Below are positions 36,637 to 46,900 of a stretch of DNA of 64,000 bases, piece after piece. Each line of letters opens with the position of its first letter. The first letter of the stretch is position 1. The DNA is from Candidatus Cloacimonadota bacterium (GTDB taxonomy: Bacteria > Cloacimonadota > Cloacimonadia > JGIOTU-2). The stretch covers positions 22,345 through 86,344 of the forward strand of contig JAUWMT010000004.1 of the NCBI GenBank assembly GCA_030613025.1, read 5' to 3'. The translations under genes and the position numbers were made by a program. A model generated the notes under the pieces. That model ran no database searches and was not told the DNA's origin. It saw nothing but the letters and a program-made list of their open reading frames with translations.

Positions 36637-37572
36637 TTAAGTAGCAACCTGATATGTCTTATTATTCCAAATAGTTAGTTGTTTTAATCCGAAATCAATT
36701 TTATTAAAAGGTTCAAAATTCAGAATTATAGCTTCCTTTATAGAATTACGGTTTATTTCTTTAGCTCCAATATGATAAAAATGTTCTCTTGTTAAGATTT
36801 TAAAATTACTCCACAGTTTTTCAATATTTGGATTTTTTCTATACTTATTACTGTGCCAGGTGGAGAGAATAAAATTGGTTTTTGATGATTTTAATAATTC
36901 ATATAATTTTAATTCACTACTTTCGTTCCAGGAATTGTAATAATCAACATGTCTTCCATAATATGGAGGATCACAATATATGAAGTCGTTAGATTTTGCG
37001 GAAGTGATAATCGCTTCAAAATCTTTATTCGTGAATTTCCATGAATTTCTTTGTATAATAAACTGAATTGCTGAAACTTGATTCACTATTTTAGTTATAT
37101 AGCTTTTTGAAAATCTATTTGGTTTTTTACAAAAAGGTATATTAAATAACCCGTGGGAATTAAATCTCATTACACCATTAAAGCCAGCTCTGGATAAAAA
37201 GAGAAAATCAAGCGGATCATGTTTAGCATTAAAGCGATCCCTGATTTTATAATAATGAGACTCACCCTTTGTGCTTAAAAAGTAGCCCTCTTTTTCCAAG
37301 TATTCCCTAATGATGAATTCATTAATTAAATTTGATTGCAAGGATATATAAAAATTTATTATATGTGGATTTATATCGTTCATGAGTGCATGTCGAGCTC
37401 CAGAATTAAAACCAACTACACCTGATCCCAAAAAAGGTTCGACCCAAGTTGATTCTTTATGCAGTATTGAATTGGATAATATCCATTGAACCAATTTTGT
37501 TTTAATTCCCTGACATTTAATTGGAGGAATTGTAACTTTATCTAGGAATTTTGGCAATATATAGTCATTCAT
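36637..37572 (-). CDS. EcoRV-type DNA adenine-N6 methyltransferase (D12/Dam class)
   Basis: 311 residues. Near the start IPPIKCQGIKTKLVQW is followed by the AdoMet motif VEPFLGSG (44-51) and the catalytic DPPY motif (201-204, in FIYCDPPYYGRHVDYYNSW). From memory these and FLFLSRAGFNGVMRFNS and PFCKKPNRFSKSYITKI match M.EcoRV closely. The enzyme would methylate adenine in GATATC and protect host DNA. It lies 5 bases downstream of the cognate nuclease gene on the same strand; in the original EcoRV system the genes are divergent, so order differs here. Confidence 0.93.
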   Translation of the reverse strand: MNDYILPKFLDKVTIPPIKCQGIKTKLVQWILSNSILHKESTWVEPFLGSGVVGFNSGARHALMNDINPHIINFYISLQSNLINEFIIREYLEKEGYFLSTKGESHYYKIRDRFNAKHDPLDFLFLSRAGFNGVMRFNSHGLFNIPFCKKPNRFSKSYITKIVNQVSAIQFIIQRNSWKFTNKDFEAIITSAKSNDFIYCDPPYYGRHVDYYNSWNESSELKLYELLKSSKTNFILSTWHSNKYRKNPNIEKLWSNFKILTREHFYHIGAKEINRNSIKEAIILNFEPFNKIDFGLKQLTIWNNKTYQVAT

Positions 37573-37577
37573 AATGC

Positions 37578-38261
37578 TTAATAATTTTTCCAGTAAGTAT
37601 CAAATTTCTCTTTCGATGAAAATCCTTTATCTCCGTTTTGGAAATCTTCAACTGTATTACTTTTTATCGATCCAATGTTGGTTGTATTTCCACTTCCAGG
37701 TTTTCTTCCGGCAATTTTATATTTCTTTTGAACAAAGTATTCAATGTCACTAAATGGTGATTTAAGTTGAGATGCTTCTATTACTTGTTTTATTTCTGTA
37801 ATTTTGCATTCAGGATTTCTTGAATATAAAAAACCAATGATCCAATGCTCTTTATATTCATGATAAGGATAAAGTATATTTTTCTTGCCTTTGGGATCAC
37901 GAAGATAAGACTTGTAAGAGCCAAGTGTGTAGCTGAAATTTTTCACACTTCCGTTTTTATTATATTTTCTATACGTTGACTTAACCTCAACAGCAATTTT
38001 TTTTGTATCATCTTGTTTTCTGAATAGTGTAAAATCCGGATATGCTGTTTGAGATGATTTTTCAACGACAAGATCATTTTTCTCTGCAATTTTCATAACT
38101 ATAGGTTCACAAAAAATTTCAAACATACCAGATAATATTTTTGAGTCATATGAAAGCGTATAAACTTTTGACTGTTTGGTCAAAATACCTACCAAGCCCC
38201 ACTCTAATCCATCTGGGTATTGTTCTGAAATAATTTTATTGAACTCCGATATAAAATTCAT
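37578..38261 (-). CDS. EcoRV-type restriction endonuclease (predicted GATATC)
   Basis: The open frame begins at a TTG (38270), but I prefer the ATG at 38261 (227 aa). The protein aligns by eye with R.EcoRV along its length: SKILSGMFEIFCEPIVMKIAEK, YPDFTLF...IAVEVKSTY, YHEYKEHWIIGFLYSR, and AGRKPGSGNTTNIGSI (the recognition R-loop, GSGNTTNIGS identical to EcoRV as I recall it). Catalytic residues are Asp76, Glu92 and Lys94. EcoRV has Asp74, Asp90 and Lys92, so one acidic residue is Glu here, within the PD-(D/E)xK rule. Blunt cutting of GATATC is the likely activity. All three catalytic positions are present, so it should be active. Confidence 0.93.
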   Translation of the reverse strand: MNFISEFNKIISEQYPDGLEWGLVGILTKQSKVYTLSYDSKILSGMFEIFCEPIVMKIAEKNDLVVEKSSQTAYPDFTLFRKQDDTKKIAVEVKSTYRKYNKNGSVKNFSYTLGSYKSYLRDPKGKKNILYPYHEYKEHWIIGFLYSRNPECKITEIKQVIEASQLKSPFSDIEYFVQKKYKIAGRKPGSGNTTNIGSIKSNTVEDFQNGDKGFSSKEKFDTYWKNY

Positions 38262-38370
38262 TTTAACCAACTTCTTGTTTATATTCTCATCCCAAGAATG
38301 AAATACTTGTTATATTTTTGTCAAAAAAATTAATAAAATTTAAAGGTTTTATATTGAACAAAGGAGTATC

Positions 38371-38457
38371 ATGCTTTTAAAATATTTTTTACTGGCTTTG
38401 TTTGGGATTGATGATAAGTTTAAAGGAGTGATTAATGTTCCTCTTATTGTTTTTTGA
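38371..38457 (+). pseudogene. Decayed copy of the 5' end of the gene at 43510
   Basis: ACAAAGGAGTATCATG (ribosome site and start codon) and the following ~45 bases closely resemble 43495-43555. The frame encodes MLLKYFLLALFG, then diverges and stops after 28 codons. The intact paralogue begins MLIKFLLLALFG. The remnant lies on the plus strand between two minus-strand genes of the restriction island, so it marks an old duplication or insertion boundary. Confidence 0.6.
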
Positions 38458-38483
38458 AAATCATTAAAATCTTTATTCATAAT

Positions 38484-40460
38484 TTATTTCCTTTCTAAAA
38501 TAATAATAAATTCTTCAAGCATTGTATTCACAGTTTTTCCAATAATATTTGTTGGGCTATTTTTTCTCGGCATTCTCTTATTTGGAATTTCTCGAACAAT
38601 TGTCTTGTGATGAAGAAAGTCTTTTTTACAAAGCTCAACTATAATTTCATCGGTTGGTATTTGAATTTCTTTTACTGTTCTATTTCCTACAACAATACCC
38701 ACAAACCCATTTTTCTTCAGCACACGAGCGAATTCTTTCAGACATCTATTTAAATCATAAAAAAAGGCAAAAACATCATTGCTTCTTTTTTTATCTTGTT
38801 TTGAAATATTATCAACAACATCAAAAAGTAATTCTGAATAAATATCATAAACAGGTTGATTAATAATTTTTCCACCTAAACTTTCTCTATCGACATTGAC
38901 ATTATCTAATTCTAACCATTCTATTGCAAATCTGGAGAATTGTCCGTAAGCAACAGTTGTTTTGCTATCTCCATAAGGGGGTGAGGTTACGATCAAATCA
39001 ATTTTTTTATCATCTATTTCAGAAGTATTATTCAAAATTTTATACCAATGTTTTTTTGAAATTGTATTTTTTAAAGAATCTAATCTGCCAATATTACCGA
39101 TCGATTTTTTTTGGAATAATTCTTTCACATTCGGATTGTGTTTGATTAAATCTTTTTCGGAATATCTATGTAATTTGAACCCATTTCTGCAATTTGAAGT
39201 AGAGCGGATAATTTCACTTAAAACAATTTTATAAAAATCTCTTATATCTGAATTATCTAATTCCCAAATAATTTTTTTGAGTTTGCCTAACTCAATTATT
39301 ACATCATCTTTAAACCAGAAGTGTATGTTTTTAACTGTTGCAATATCGGGTTCTGTTTCTTCAATTTTAGCTAAAATATCATTCAGGGTTTTATTCAATA
39401 ATTCTGTTCTTATAGGAGTTAATTTCACTTTTGTAATTAATTCCGCTAAAGGATTAATATCTATTCCAAAAGAATATCTCTTCTTTATATTTGCTTCGAC
39501 AATCGTTGTTCCTGCTCCCATAAACGGATCTAATATGATATCATCTTCGTTGCTATATTCATCAATGAGAAAATCAGCAATAGGATAAGCCATTACGGCC
39601 GGATAAATATGCATCCCGTGTATTCCGTTTGTTTGTCGAATTTTTTTAAAATCAAAAGAAGTATCTTTATATTTTCTATTTATTATTGTTGATTCTTTTT
39701 TTTCTATAAAAGAAGGATAATATTCTGATAAAGTAATTTGTTCATAACCACTTTTAAAGTAATTGATTTTCCTGTTTTGGTTATAGTTTTCTAACAAACT
39801 GAAATAACCTTCTTTTGAAATTATGATGTGATCGATTATATTAATACCGGATAAATTTTCTACTTTTAACAATTTCGCTGTTATTTCCTGATCTTCTTTG
39901 GAGGGATTAAAATCTCCATCAGGATGATTATGAACAATAACAATTGCTGTCGCATTATATAAATAAGCAGGAGCAAAAATTTCTCTGGGATGAACAATAC
40001 TGGAATTTACTGTTCCAATAGATATTGTTTCCTTTTTGATCAATTGATTTAACGAGTCTAAATATAATACAACCAAATGTTCTTTTCTTTTATTTATTAA
40101 ATCTTTGCAAAGATTAAAAACATCACTTGAATTTAAAATTTTTATTTTGCTTTTATCTTCATTAATGATTCTTTTTGCTAATTCCAAAGCTGCTACAATT
40201 TGTTCGGCTTTTACTTTTCCTATCCCCTTTATTTCTGTTAAATCTTTCACAGTTGCGGTTAAAATGTGTTTTCCGAATTTCTTTAAAATGTTTTCAGATA
40301 ATCTTTTTACATTTATCCCTTTGACACCACTTCCTAATAAAATTGAAAGTAATTCAGAATTAGTCAAAAAATTTATATTTGTTTTTTCTAATTTTTCTCT
40401 CGGTCTTTCAAATTCCGGTAGATCTTTTATTCTTATATTTCTTTTCATTCCTCTTGCCAC
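38484..40460 (-). CDS. Fusion of RadC-type JAMM protein with a site-specific DNA methyltransferase
   Basis: 658 residues with two modules. Residues 1-225 are a RadC/UPF0758 protein: IKDLPEFERPREKL, a helix-hairpin-helix (LTEIKGIGKVKAEQIV, about 74-89) and the JAMM metal site IVHPREIF...VHNHPDGDFNPSKED (Glu160, His177, His179, Ser187, Asp190). Residues 240-658 are a DNA methyltransferase with AdoMet motif DPFMGAGTT (311-319) before catalytic TSPPY (492-496), the order typical of N4-cytosine or N6-adenine enzymes with motif I first. The start is uncertain: GTG at 40460 lacks a ribosome site, and the ATG at 40448 has AGAGGA too close. RadC homologues are common in mobile DNA. A single-chain fusion to a methyltransferase is unusual. 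It may be an orphan methyltransferase with no nuclease next to it. Confidence 0.85.
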   Translation of the reverse strand: MARGMKRNIRIKDLPEFERPREKLEKTNINFLTNSELLSILLGSGVKGINVKRLSENILKKFGKHILTATVKDLTEIKGIGKVKAEQIVAALELAKRIINEDKSKIKILNSSDVFNLCKDLINKRKEHLVVLYLDSLNQLIKKETISIGTVNSSIVHPREIFAPAYLYNATAIVIVHNHPDGDFNPSKEDQEITAKLLKVENLSGINIIDHIIISKEGYFSLLENYNQNRKINYFKSGYEQITLSEYYPSFIEKKESTIINRKYKDTSFDFKKIRQTNGIHGMHIYPAVMAYPIADFLIDEYSNEDDIILDPFMGAGTTIVEANIKKRYSFGIDINPLAELITKVKLTPIRTELLNKTLNDILAKIEETEPDIATVKNIHFWFKDDVIIELGKLKKIIWELDNSDIRDFYKIVLSEIIRSTSNCRNGFKLHRYSEKDLIKHNPNVKELFQKKSIGNIGRLDSLKNTISKKHWYKILNNTSEIDDKKIDLIVTSPPYGDSKTTVAYGQFSRFAIEWLELDNVNVDRESLGGKIINQPVYDIYSELLFDVVDNISKQDKKRSNDVFAFFYDLNRCLKEFARVLKKNGFVGIVVGNRTVKEIQIPTDEIIVELCKKDFLHHKTIVREIPNKRMPRKNSPTNIIGKTVNTMLEEFIIILERK

Positions 40461-40626
40461 ATTATATTTTTTTATTACTTGTCAAAATATTGATTTTCTT
40501 TGTCAAGTTCAAAACATGAAGTCGGGTTCTAAATTACTTTGTCAGATTTTTTTATAATTTATTATACTTGAATTCATATCATTGTGAATAAGGTAATACC
40601 GGAAGAAGAAAAAACACACAAAATCA

Positions 40627-43248
40627 TCACTTCATATCGACAGTCTTCATTAATTCAAGATAGGGAAGATAGTTCGGGTTTTCCAGGGAATACGCCTCGA
40701 TCATTTCAAATACCTGTTTCCACTTTGCATCGAACTCTTGAATTTCCATAAAAGCATTCTGCGGATTGAGAGTAATCCTATGCCCTGTTTGAGCAGCATT
40801 TACCACCACATCATTTGAATATTTTGTTTTATCCCAATTGTTCTTTGCCAGGAATTTCATAAATTTCTGAAGCTTGCTGATCTGTCCTTTTTTGCCGGAG
40901 AGCAACTCAATATCGTATTCGGGGAATGTAATTTCAACTTCCACTTTTTGGTGTACGCTGAATTCCGGTGTGGATATGTAAGTGGCCAATTCATCGCCGT
41001 TATATGTCCATGAACCGGCTTTTAAATCTTTTTCATAATTTATCATTTTACCGTTTACTTCAATTTTTTCCGGTGGGAAAGTAAGAGGTAATTTCAGTTC
41101 GTAAGTTCTCGATTCCGGCATTCCCGGAAAGCTTCCCTGCACAGGTTCGATCACAATTTCCATTTTACTTTTTTTCTCGAAACGGATCTCCGTAAAAGTA
41201 TAAGCTCCTGTTTTATAATTATTGGTATTTCCTTCATCGTCATATACTTTTGTAGTACCCGACTTTCCCGGGAAAATTGTAAGGATCAAAGGATTGACCG
41301 AATTCTCTTTGCCACTCTTTATTTGCTGCTGCATGGGAATGACAGCTCCTGATTTGAGATAGACAGGAATTTCATCCAGAGCAAAAGCTCTTTCAATTAT
41401 CTTCCCGCCAGATAATATCGTACCGGAACACCATTCTGTCCACTCACCTTGCGGCAGCCATATTTTCTTGGAGACGAAAAGAGTATCCTCGCCCATCGGC
41501 TGTGTTACAGGGGCTGCCAACATATCATTCCCGAACATATACTGGTTTGGGAAACCGTATGCTTCTTCTGCTTTTGGATGGTCATAATACATCGGTCTGC
41601 AAATTGAAACGCCGGTATCATAGGCTTCTCTGGCAGCAGAATAAATGTAGGGAATAAGTGTATACCTCAGGTGAAAGGCACTGCGCATTGCATAAAAATT
41701 TTCTAACGGATAGGACCATAATCTGCGATTTATTTTTGGGTCTTTCGTGCAATGTGTTCTCACAATCGGACTGAATATGCCAAATTGTATCCAGCGTGTA
41801 TAAAGTTCGGGAGAATTTTCACCGTACATGTGCCCGCCAATGTCATGACTCCAGAATCCAAAACCTACATTTGAAGCTGTGGAAGTGAAATAGGGCTGAA
41901 AATCAAGAGAGTTCCAGTTTACAAAAGTATCACCGGAAAAACCAATCTGGTACCTGTGATTTCCCAACCCGCCATACCTGTGAAAGATCAAGGGGCGTTT
42001 TTCATTGCGTCGTTCCATATCACTGAAGAAAACATAATTAAGATAAAACGTGGGATTGACATTGCCGATAGTTGTGGTACTCCATTGTTGCCAGTCCAAC
42101 CACCAGAAATCCACACCGTCTTCTTCCATGGGATGGAGAATGATCTTCATGAAGTTCTCGGCAAAATCTTTGTTAACAATATCAAAAGGGACATATTTTT
42201 CTGATTCCGGATCGATGCCCATGGCAATTGCCATTTCCCGGTATTTTTCTTCAAAGGGCTGTATTCCCGAGGCAGGATGAAGATTCATGCACACTTTAAG
42301 CCCTATTTTCTCTGTCCATTGCAGGAAATCCTGCGGATCTGGAAAATAATTCTTGTTCCAGGTAAGTCCGGTCCAACCTGTCCATTGCCCCGCCTGATCA
42401 ATTTTCTTTTTCCCATCTTCCTGATACCACTCCGGTTTAGATGTGATATGCCAGTCCATATCTACAACAAGAACATCCAGCGGAACATCATGTATTTCAA
42501 ATTCGTTTATCAATTCGCGCAATTCCCAATCGGTATATTCCCAATAACGCGACCACCAGGTACCGAAAGCAAATTTGGGAGGTAGAGCGATTTTGCCAGC
42601 GGTTTTGATCAAATCATTTAAGGCAGTTTTATAATCATAGCCATAACAGAAAAAGTAGAGATCCTGCAGTTCTTTTTCCGGTTTCGGAGTTACCCATGCC
42701 CATTCCGAATTATCGAAAAGCGGTCTTTCAGAATCATCGATCAGTACCCAGCCGTCCCTTGAAATTATTCCCTGTCCCAGATCAATTTCTTTCTTTCTCC
42801 AATAGTGATAGTTCCCATCATACCCGTCTAATGTTCTATGAGTACCTTTTAAGTTACCTCTATTTTCAGTTCCCGGTTTCCACAGTTTTTTAATTCCGTC
42901 AAAACTGAATTCAATTTGAAGATTTTCTTCGGTAAATTTTCCGCTGCCTGTTTTATATTTTAGTGTGAATTTATCTGTTTCAATTTTCAGCCAGCCATCT
43001 TTATTCTGCTTTTTAAACTTGGGAACAGGAAGTTTTCTGTTTACAAAAACCAGAGTTGCATGGTCTTCAAAAATGCCGTCCTTTGCCCACTCCATTCGAA
43101 TAACACCTGATGTAAGCACAGTGAACCGAGCATTTTCTGAAATGACAATTGCATTCGCATCGGCTACGGGATCATATTCCTGTGCATAAGCAAAGTTGAA
43201 TAAAGAAAACAAAAATATTAAAATTAAAACTGTGTTAAAATGTTTCAT
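40627..43248 (-). CDS. Exported GH31-family glycoside hydrolase
   Basis: 873 residues. A signal peptide (MKHFNTVLILIFLFSLFNFAYA) is followed by a galactose-mutarotase-like N-terminal domain (about 30-200) and a barrel with WWSRYWEYTDWE and DVLVVDMDWH. Asp385 in DFWWLDWQQ is the probable nucleophile and Asp440 in IGFSGDTF the probable acid/base, as in GH31 retaining alpha-glycosidases (glucosidase, xylosidase, galactosidase types). A C-terminal beta-sandwich region follows (ENSVNPLILTIFPGK onward). The substrate cannot be fixed by eye; the WxDW nucleophile box is used by several GH31 subgroups. It acts in the periplasm or outside. It lies alone between the methyltransferase and the membrane-protein gene. 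Confidence 0.88.
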   Translation of the reverse strand: MKHFNTVLILIFLFSLFNFAYAQEYDPVADANAIVISENARFTVLTSGVIRMEWAKDGIFEDHATLVFVNRKLPVPKFKKQNKDGWLKIETDKFTLKYKTGSGKFTEENLQIEFSFDGIKKLWKPGTENRGNLKGTHRTLDGYDGNYHYWRKKEIDLGQGIISRDGWVLIDDSERPLFDNSEWAWVTPKPEKELQDLYFFCYGYDYKTALNDLIKTAGKIALPPKFAFGTWWSRYWEYTDWELRELINEFEIHDVPLDVLVVDMDWHITSKPEWYQEDGKKKIDQAGQWTGWTGLTWNKNYFPDPQDFLQWTEKIGLKVCMNLHPASGIQPFEEKYREMAIAMGIDPESEKYVPFDIVNKDFAENFMKIILHPMEEDGVDFWWLDWQQWSTTTIGNVNPTFYLNYVFFSDMERRNEKRPLIFHRYGGLGNHRYQIGFSGDTFVNWNSLDFQPYFTSTASNVGFGFWSHDIGGHMYGENSPELYTRWIQFGIFSPIVRTHCTKDPKINRRLWSYPLENFYAMRSAFHLRYTLIPYIYSAAREAYDTGVSICRPMYYDHPKAEEAYGFPNQYMFGNDMLAAPVTQPMGEDTLFVSKKIWLPQGEWTEWCSGTILSGGKIIERAFALDEIPVYLKSGAVIPMQQQIKSGKENSVNPLILTIFPGKSGTTKVYDDEGNTNNYKTGAYTFTEIRFEKKSKMEIVIEPVQGSFPGMPESRTYELKLPLTFPPEKIEVNGKMINYEKDLKAGSWTYNGDELATYISTPEFSVHQKVEVEITFPEYDIELLSGKKGQISKLQKFMKFLAKNNWDKTKYSNDVVVNAAQTGHRITLNPQNAFMEIQEFDAKWKQVFEMIEAYSLENPNYLPYLELMKTVDMK

Positions 43249-43460
43249 TGATTGCTCCTTTTTTTACCTATTTCAATGAGTTCGAACAAAAATTCAGTCT
43301 TCATTATTTCAGGAAGATTATATTATTTAATGAATTACACATTTTGATAATCTTACCGTATTTTTAAATCACGAGTTTTATATTTGGATTAAGGAAATAT
43401 GATGTGCAAATTGTCAATTTTCTCAAGTTCAAATTTTCCGATATTGAATATTAATAAAAG

Positions 43461-43488
43461 TTGACTTAAGAATAAAGCACAATATAAA
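43461..43488 (+). promoter_or_regulatory. Promoter of the 43510 membrane-protein gene
   Basis: TTGACT (43461-43466) and TATAAA (43483-43488) are separated by 16 bases, a good sigma-70-type promoter. It is followed after about 10 bases by an AAAGGAG ribosome site just before the ATG at 43510. Confidence 0.6.
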
Positions 43489-43509
43489 AATATCAAACAA
43501 AGGAGTATC

Positions 43510-43962
43510 ATGTTAATAAAATTCCTTTTACTGGCTTTGTTCGGCATCGCTTTTGGACATGTAGAAGGAGTAGTCGTGTACTATTTGCGGCTTGCAACTG
43601 GTATCACTCACGTTAATTCCAATAAAGTTGTTCTAAGTGAAATCCCTGAAAAATTAAGATCGATCGAGATAACAAGAGAAGCAGCAACGATCATTATGCT
43701 GGTCGCAATTGCATTGATAACCGGTTCGAGCCGGCTTGAAATATTTATAATATTTTTGTGGTGCTTTGCATTCTGGGATCTTGCATATTATGGTTCGCTG
43801 TATATCACTTCTCGTTGGCCAAGATCACTTAAAGAAATGGATGTGCTTTTTCTAATTCCACGCCCCTGGATAGCACCAGTCGGCATCCCCATTTTTGTAT
43901 CGAGTATAACGATAATAATAATAGGAATGCTCCTCGCTTTGGGAGCATTCCCATTTATGTAA
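43510..43962 (+). CDS. Small polytopic membrane protein, unknown function (150 aa)
   Basis: Four hydrophobic segments at about residues 1-27, 58-75, 78-97 and 121-145 enclose short polar loops, including ASSRWPRSLKEMDVLFLIP-like loop residues 105-118 with charged patches. A conserved-looking HVEGVVVYYLRLATG follows the first helix. I do not recognise the family. It has a good promoter and ribosome site and a decayed paralogue at 38371. A 10-base GC-rich hairpin lies inside its last codons (43924-43951). Confidence 0.65.
   Translation: MLIKFLLLALFGIAFGHVEGVVVYYLRLATGITHVNSNKVVLSEIPEKLRSIEITREAATIIMLVAIALITGSSRLEIFIIFLWCFAFWDLAYYGSLYITSRWPRSLKEMDVLFLIPRPWIAPVGIPIFVSSITIIIIGMLLALGAFPFM
43924..43951. 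terminator. Hairpin at the end of two convergent genes, possible terminator
   Basis: GGAATGCTCC (43924-43933) pairs with GGGAGCATTCC (43941-43951) in the last codons of the 43510 gene, just beyond the end of the convergent AcrB-type gene at 43975. There is no long T run on either side, so terminator function is only suggested. Confidence 0.4.
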
Positions 43963-43974
43963 ATATTGATCTGT

Positions 43975-46900
43975 TTATTCGGTTATCTTTTTGCTTTTCT
44001 TGTAAGAAATCCTTTCCACCCAAGAATAGATCGTAGGAATAATAAGAAGCGTAAACAGTGTTGCAGTAATAAGTCCACCAATGACTGCAATCGCAAGGGG
44101 AGAACGCATTTCTGAGCCCTGCCCCGTACTGATCGCCATTGGCATCATACCGCCGATGGTCGTTATCGCAGTGATCAGCACAGGTCTCATCCTGTCGGAA
44201 CCTGCCTGTACGATGGCTTCTTGAGGTTTCAGCCCTTCTCTGCGAAGCTGATTTATATGATCGATAAGAACGATTCCATTATTCACCACAATACCGGAGA
44301 GCACAATAATACCGACAAAGGTTATCGCACTAAGTGTCGTGCCGGTTGCGACAAGTATATAGATCACACCAATGTAAGCAAGAGGAAGCGTGAACATTAT
44401 CACAAAGGGCTGACGGAAAGATTCGAACTGAGACGCAAGGATAACATAAACAAGGAGTGCAGCAAGAAGCAGCGCATAGAAGAGCGTAATGAAGCTTTCC
44501 TGCATATCTTCGTAAGCACCACCGTATTCAATAAAATATCCAAGCGGAAGATCATCCGTTATACCTTTAAGTTTTTTCTTGATCTCCTGAACAGTACTGC
44601 TCAGATCCTTACCTGCAAGGTCGGCTGTGATAGTTACTTTCCTTGTTTGGTGCTCACGGGAGATCGTAAGTGGACCTTCACCCATATCCCAGGAAGCAAC
44701 CTGTTTGAGGGGAACAGAAAAGCCCATTGGGGAGATCAATGTTATATCTTCAAGATCTTTAATACTATTCCGATCTTGCTTGTCATATCGAACAAAAATT
44801 TCGATCTCATCACCTGCTTCACGGAAGATGCCGGCTACAGAACCATAAGTTGCAGTGCGGATCGAAGACTCGATCTGGGCAGTTGTGAGACCGTATCGAA
44901 ATGCCTTATCTCTGTTAATATTAATATGAAGTTCCGGTTTTGCCTGTTTATATGTATTCTGCACATCTATTATGCCGGGAATTGCCGATATCTTTTCTTC
45001 AACCCGTCTGCTTATGTTACGAAGATAATCAAGGTCCTTGCCAAATATTTTGATAGAGATCGGTGCGCCAGACCCGCCCATCATTTCGCCGGACATATCC
45101 ATGAACGTGATTTGAACATCCTCGAGATGCGGGAGCTTTTTTCGTATGGTCTCTTTTATCTGCTCAGAGCTGATATCTCTTTCTTCTTTAAAGCATATTC
45201 TAAAGAATATTTGTGCTTCATTGGAGCCCTGAGGATTTGTCGGATCCGCTGCTGCCATACCTTCTGTCATAGCTCCAGTTGCAGACATGATATCAATGAC
45301 TTCTGGAATTTCCTGAATAACCGATTCCATATCTTTGATCAATTTGCTGGTTTGCTCCAAGCTCGTTCCCACAGGTGCTTTAACACTGATCACCTGCATG
45401 GGCATATCGGACTTTGGCATGAATTCAGCGCCGATAAAAGGAATGAGCACAACTGCCAGCACAAAGAAGGCAAGCGTAATAAGTATTATCTTTCCACGGT
45501 GATGAAGCGACCACCGAAGTACTCTGAGATAGAAATTTCTAATTTTTATAAATAGGGTACCGGTTGCCTGTTTATACTCCTCGCCGGAGGTGCGCTTCTT
45601 AAAGATCACGGATGCCAGCATAGGCACAATTGTCAGTGCGACGAAAAGGGACGCAAAGAGCGAGAACGCAACAGTAAGCGCGAGTCCCCTCACGAGCTGT
45701 CCCGTAAATCCTCCTGCAAAGATCATGGGTACGAATACAGCAACCGTGGTCAGTGTGGACGCCATGATCGCCATACCTACCTGTGATGCACCTATCTTTG
45801 CAGCTTCGAAGCGTTTAACGCCTTTTTCGAGATGGCGATAGATATTCTCGATCACAACAATGGAGTTGTCCACAAGCATACCAACCCCAAGAGCAAGACC
45901 TCCGAGTGTCATGATGTTCAGTGTATATTTTGCCAGGTAGAGAGGAATAAATGTTGCAATGATAGAGATTGGGATAGCAAGTGAGATGATCAGAGTTGGA
46001 CGCCAATTTCTTAGGAATAAGAACATGATCAAAATCGCAATGATGCCGCCGTAAATTACAGTATTGACTGTTTTCGTAGTTATTCTGGATACAATATCAC
46101 CCTGGTCAAAGATCTCAACAAAATCAATATCTTCGGGAAGGGTGGCAAGAATCTTCTCAAGCTCGCTTTTGACGATTTTAGACACTTCCAACGTATTTGC
46201 ACCCGACTCCTTGCTTATCCAGAGCATTACTGTGGGCTTGCCGTTAGTGCGGATATCATAACGAACTTCCTTAAAACCATCCTCGACCCGGGCAATGTCC
46301 TTCACATAAATAATTTTACCGCTTTTGCTAACACTTATCGGAGTATTAGCGATCTCTTCAGTGGATTTGAATTCACCAAGAGAACGGATCATGTATTCAT
46401 CAATGCCTTCTTGGACGTAGCCGGCGCTCATATTGAGATTCTGTGCTCCAATAACTCGTACAACATCATCGATAGCAATGCCGTTCTGTTCCAATTTTAC
46501 TTTATCAATAATGATTTGTTTCTGGGGCTCGTCTCCGCCCATCATCATAATGGATGCGACTCCTTCGAGGTGTTTCAGCTTGGGTTCGACTTCATCTTCA
46601 AGTATTTTTTTGAGCTGAAATGTATTTTCCATGCCGGTTACGCCGTAATAAATAATAGGCATTTCAGCTAAATTGAACTTTACTACCATCGGACGCTCAG
46701 CATCATCAGGTAGATAACCAAGACTCATATCGATGGCATCCCGAAGATCCTGGGCTGCGAAATCAAGATTCGTGCCCCAAATAAACTCGATTAGAATAAG
46801 CGAGATATTTTCCATGCTTTCAGATTTGAGATTCTTGATACTTTTTACACCGGCAATAGCAGTTTCCAACGGCTTTGTGACCACTTCTTCCACATCCTGT

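Noticed and set aside
44221..45555. Plus-strand 444-residue open frame
   Set aside because: It is antisense to the highly conserved AcrB-type gene; composition is Cys/His/Lys rich without domains. Long antisense frames are expected opposite such genes.
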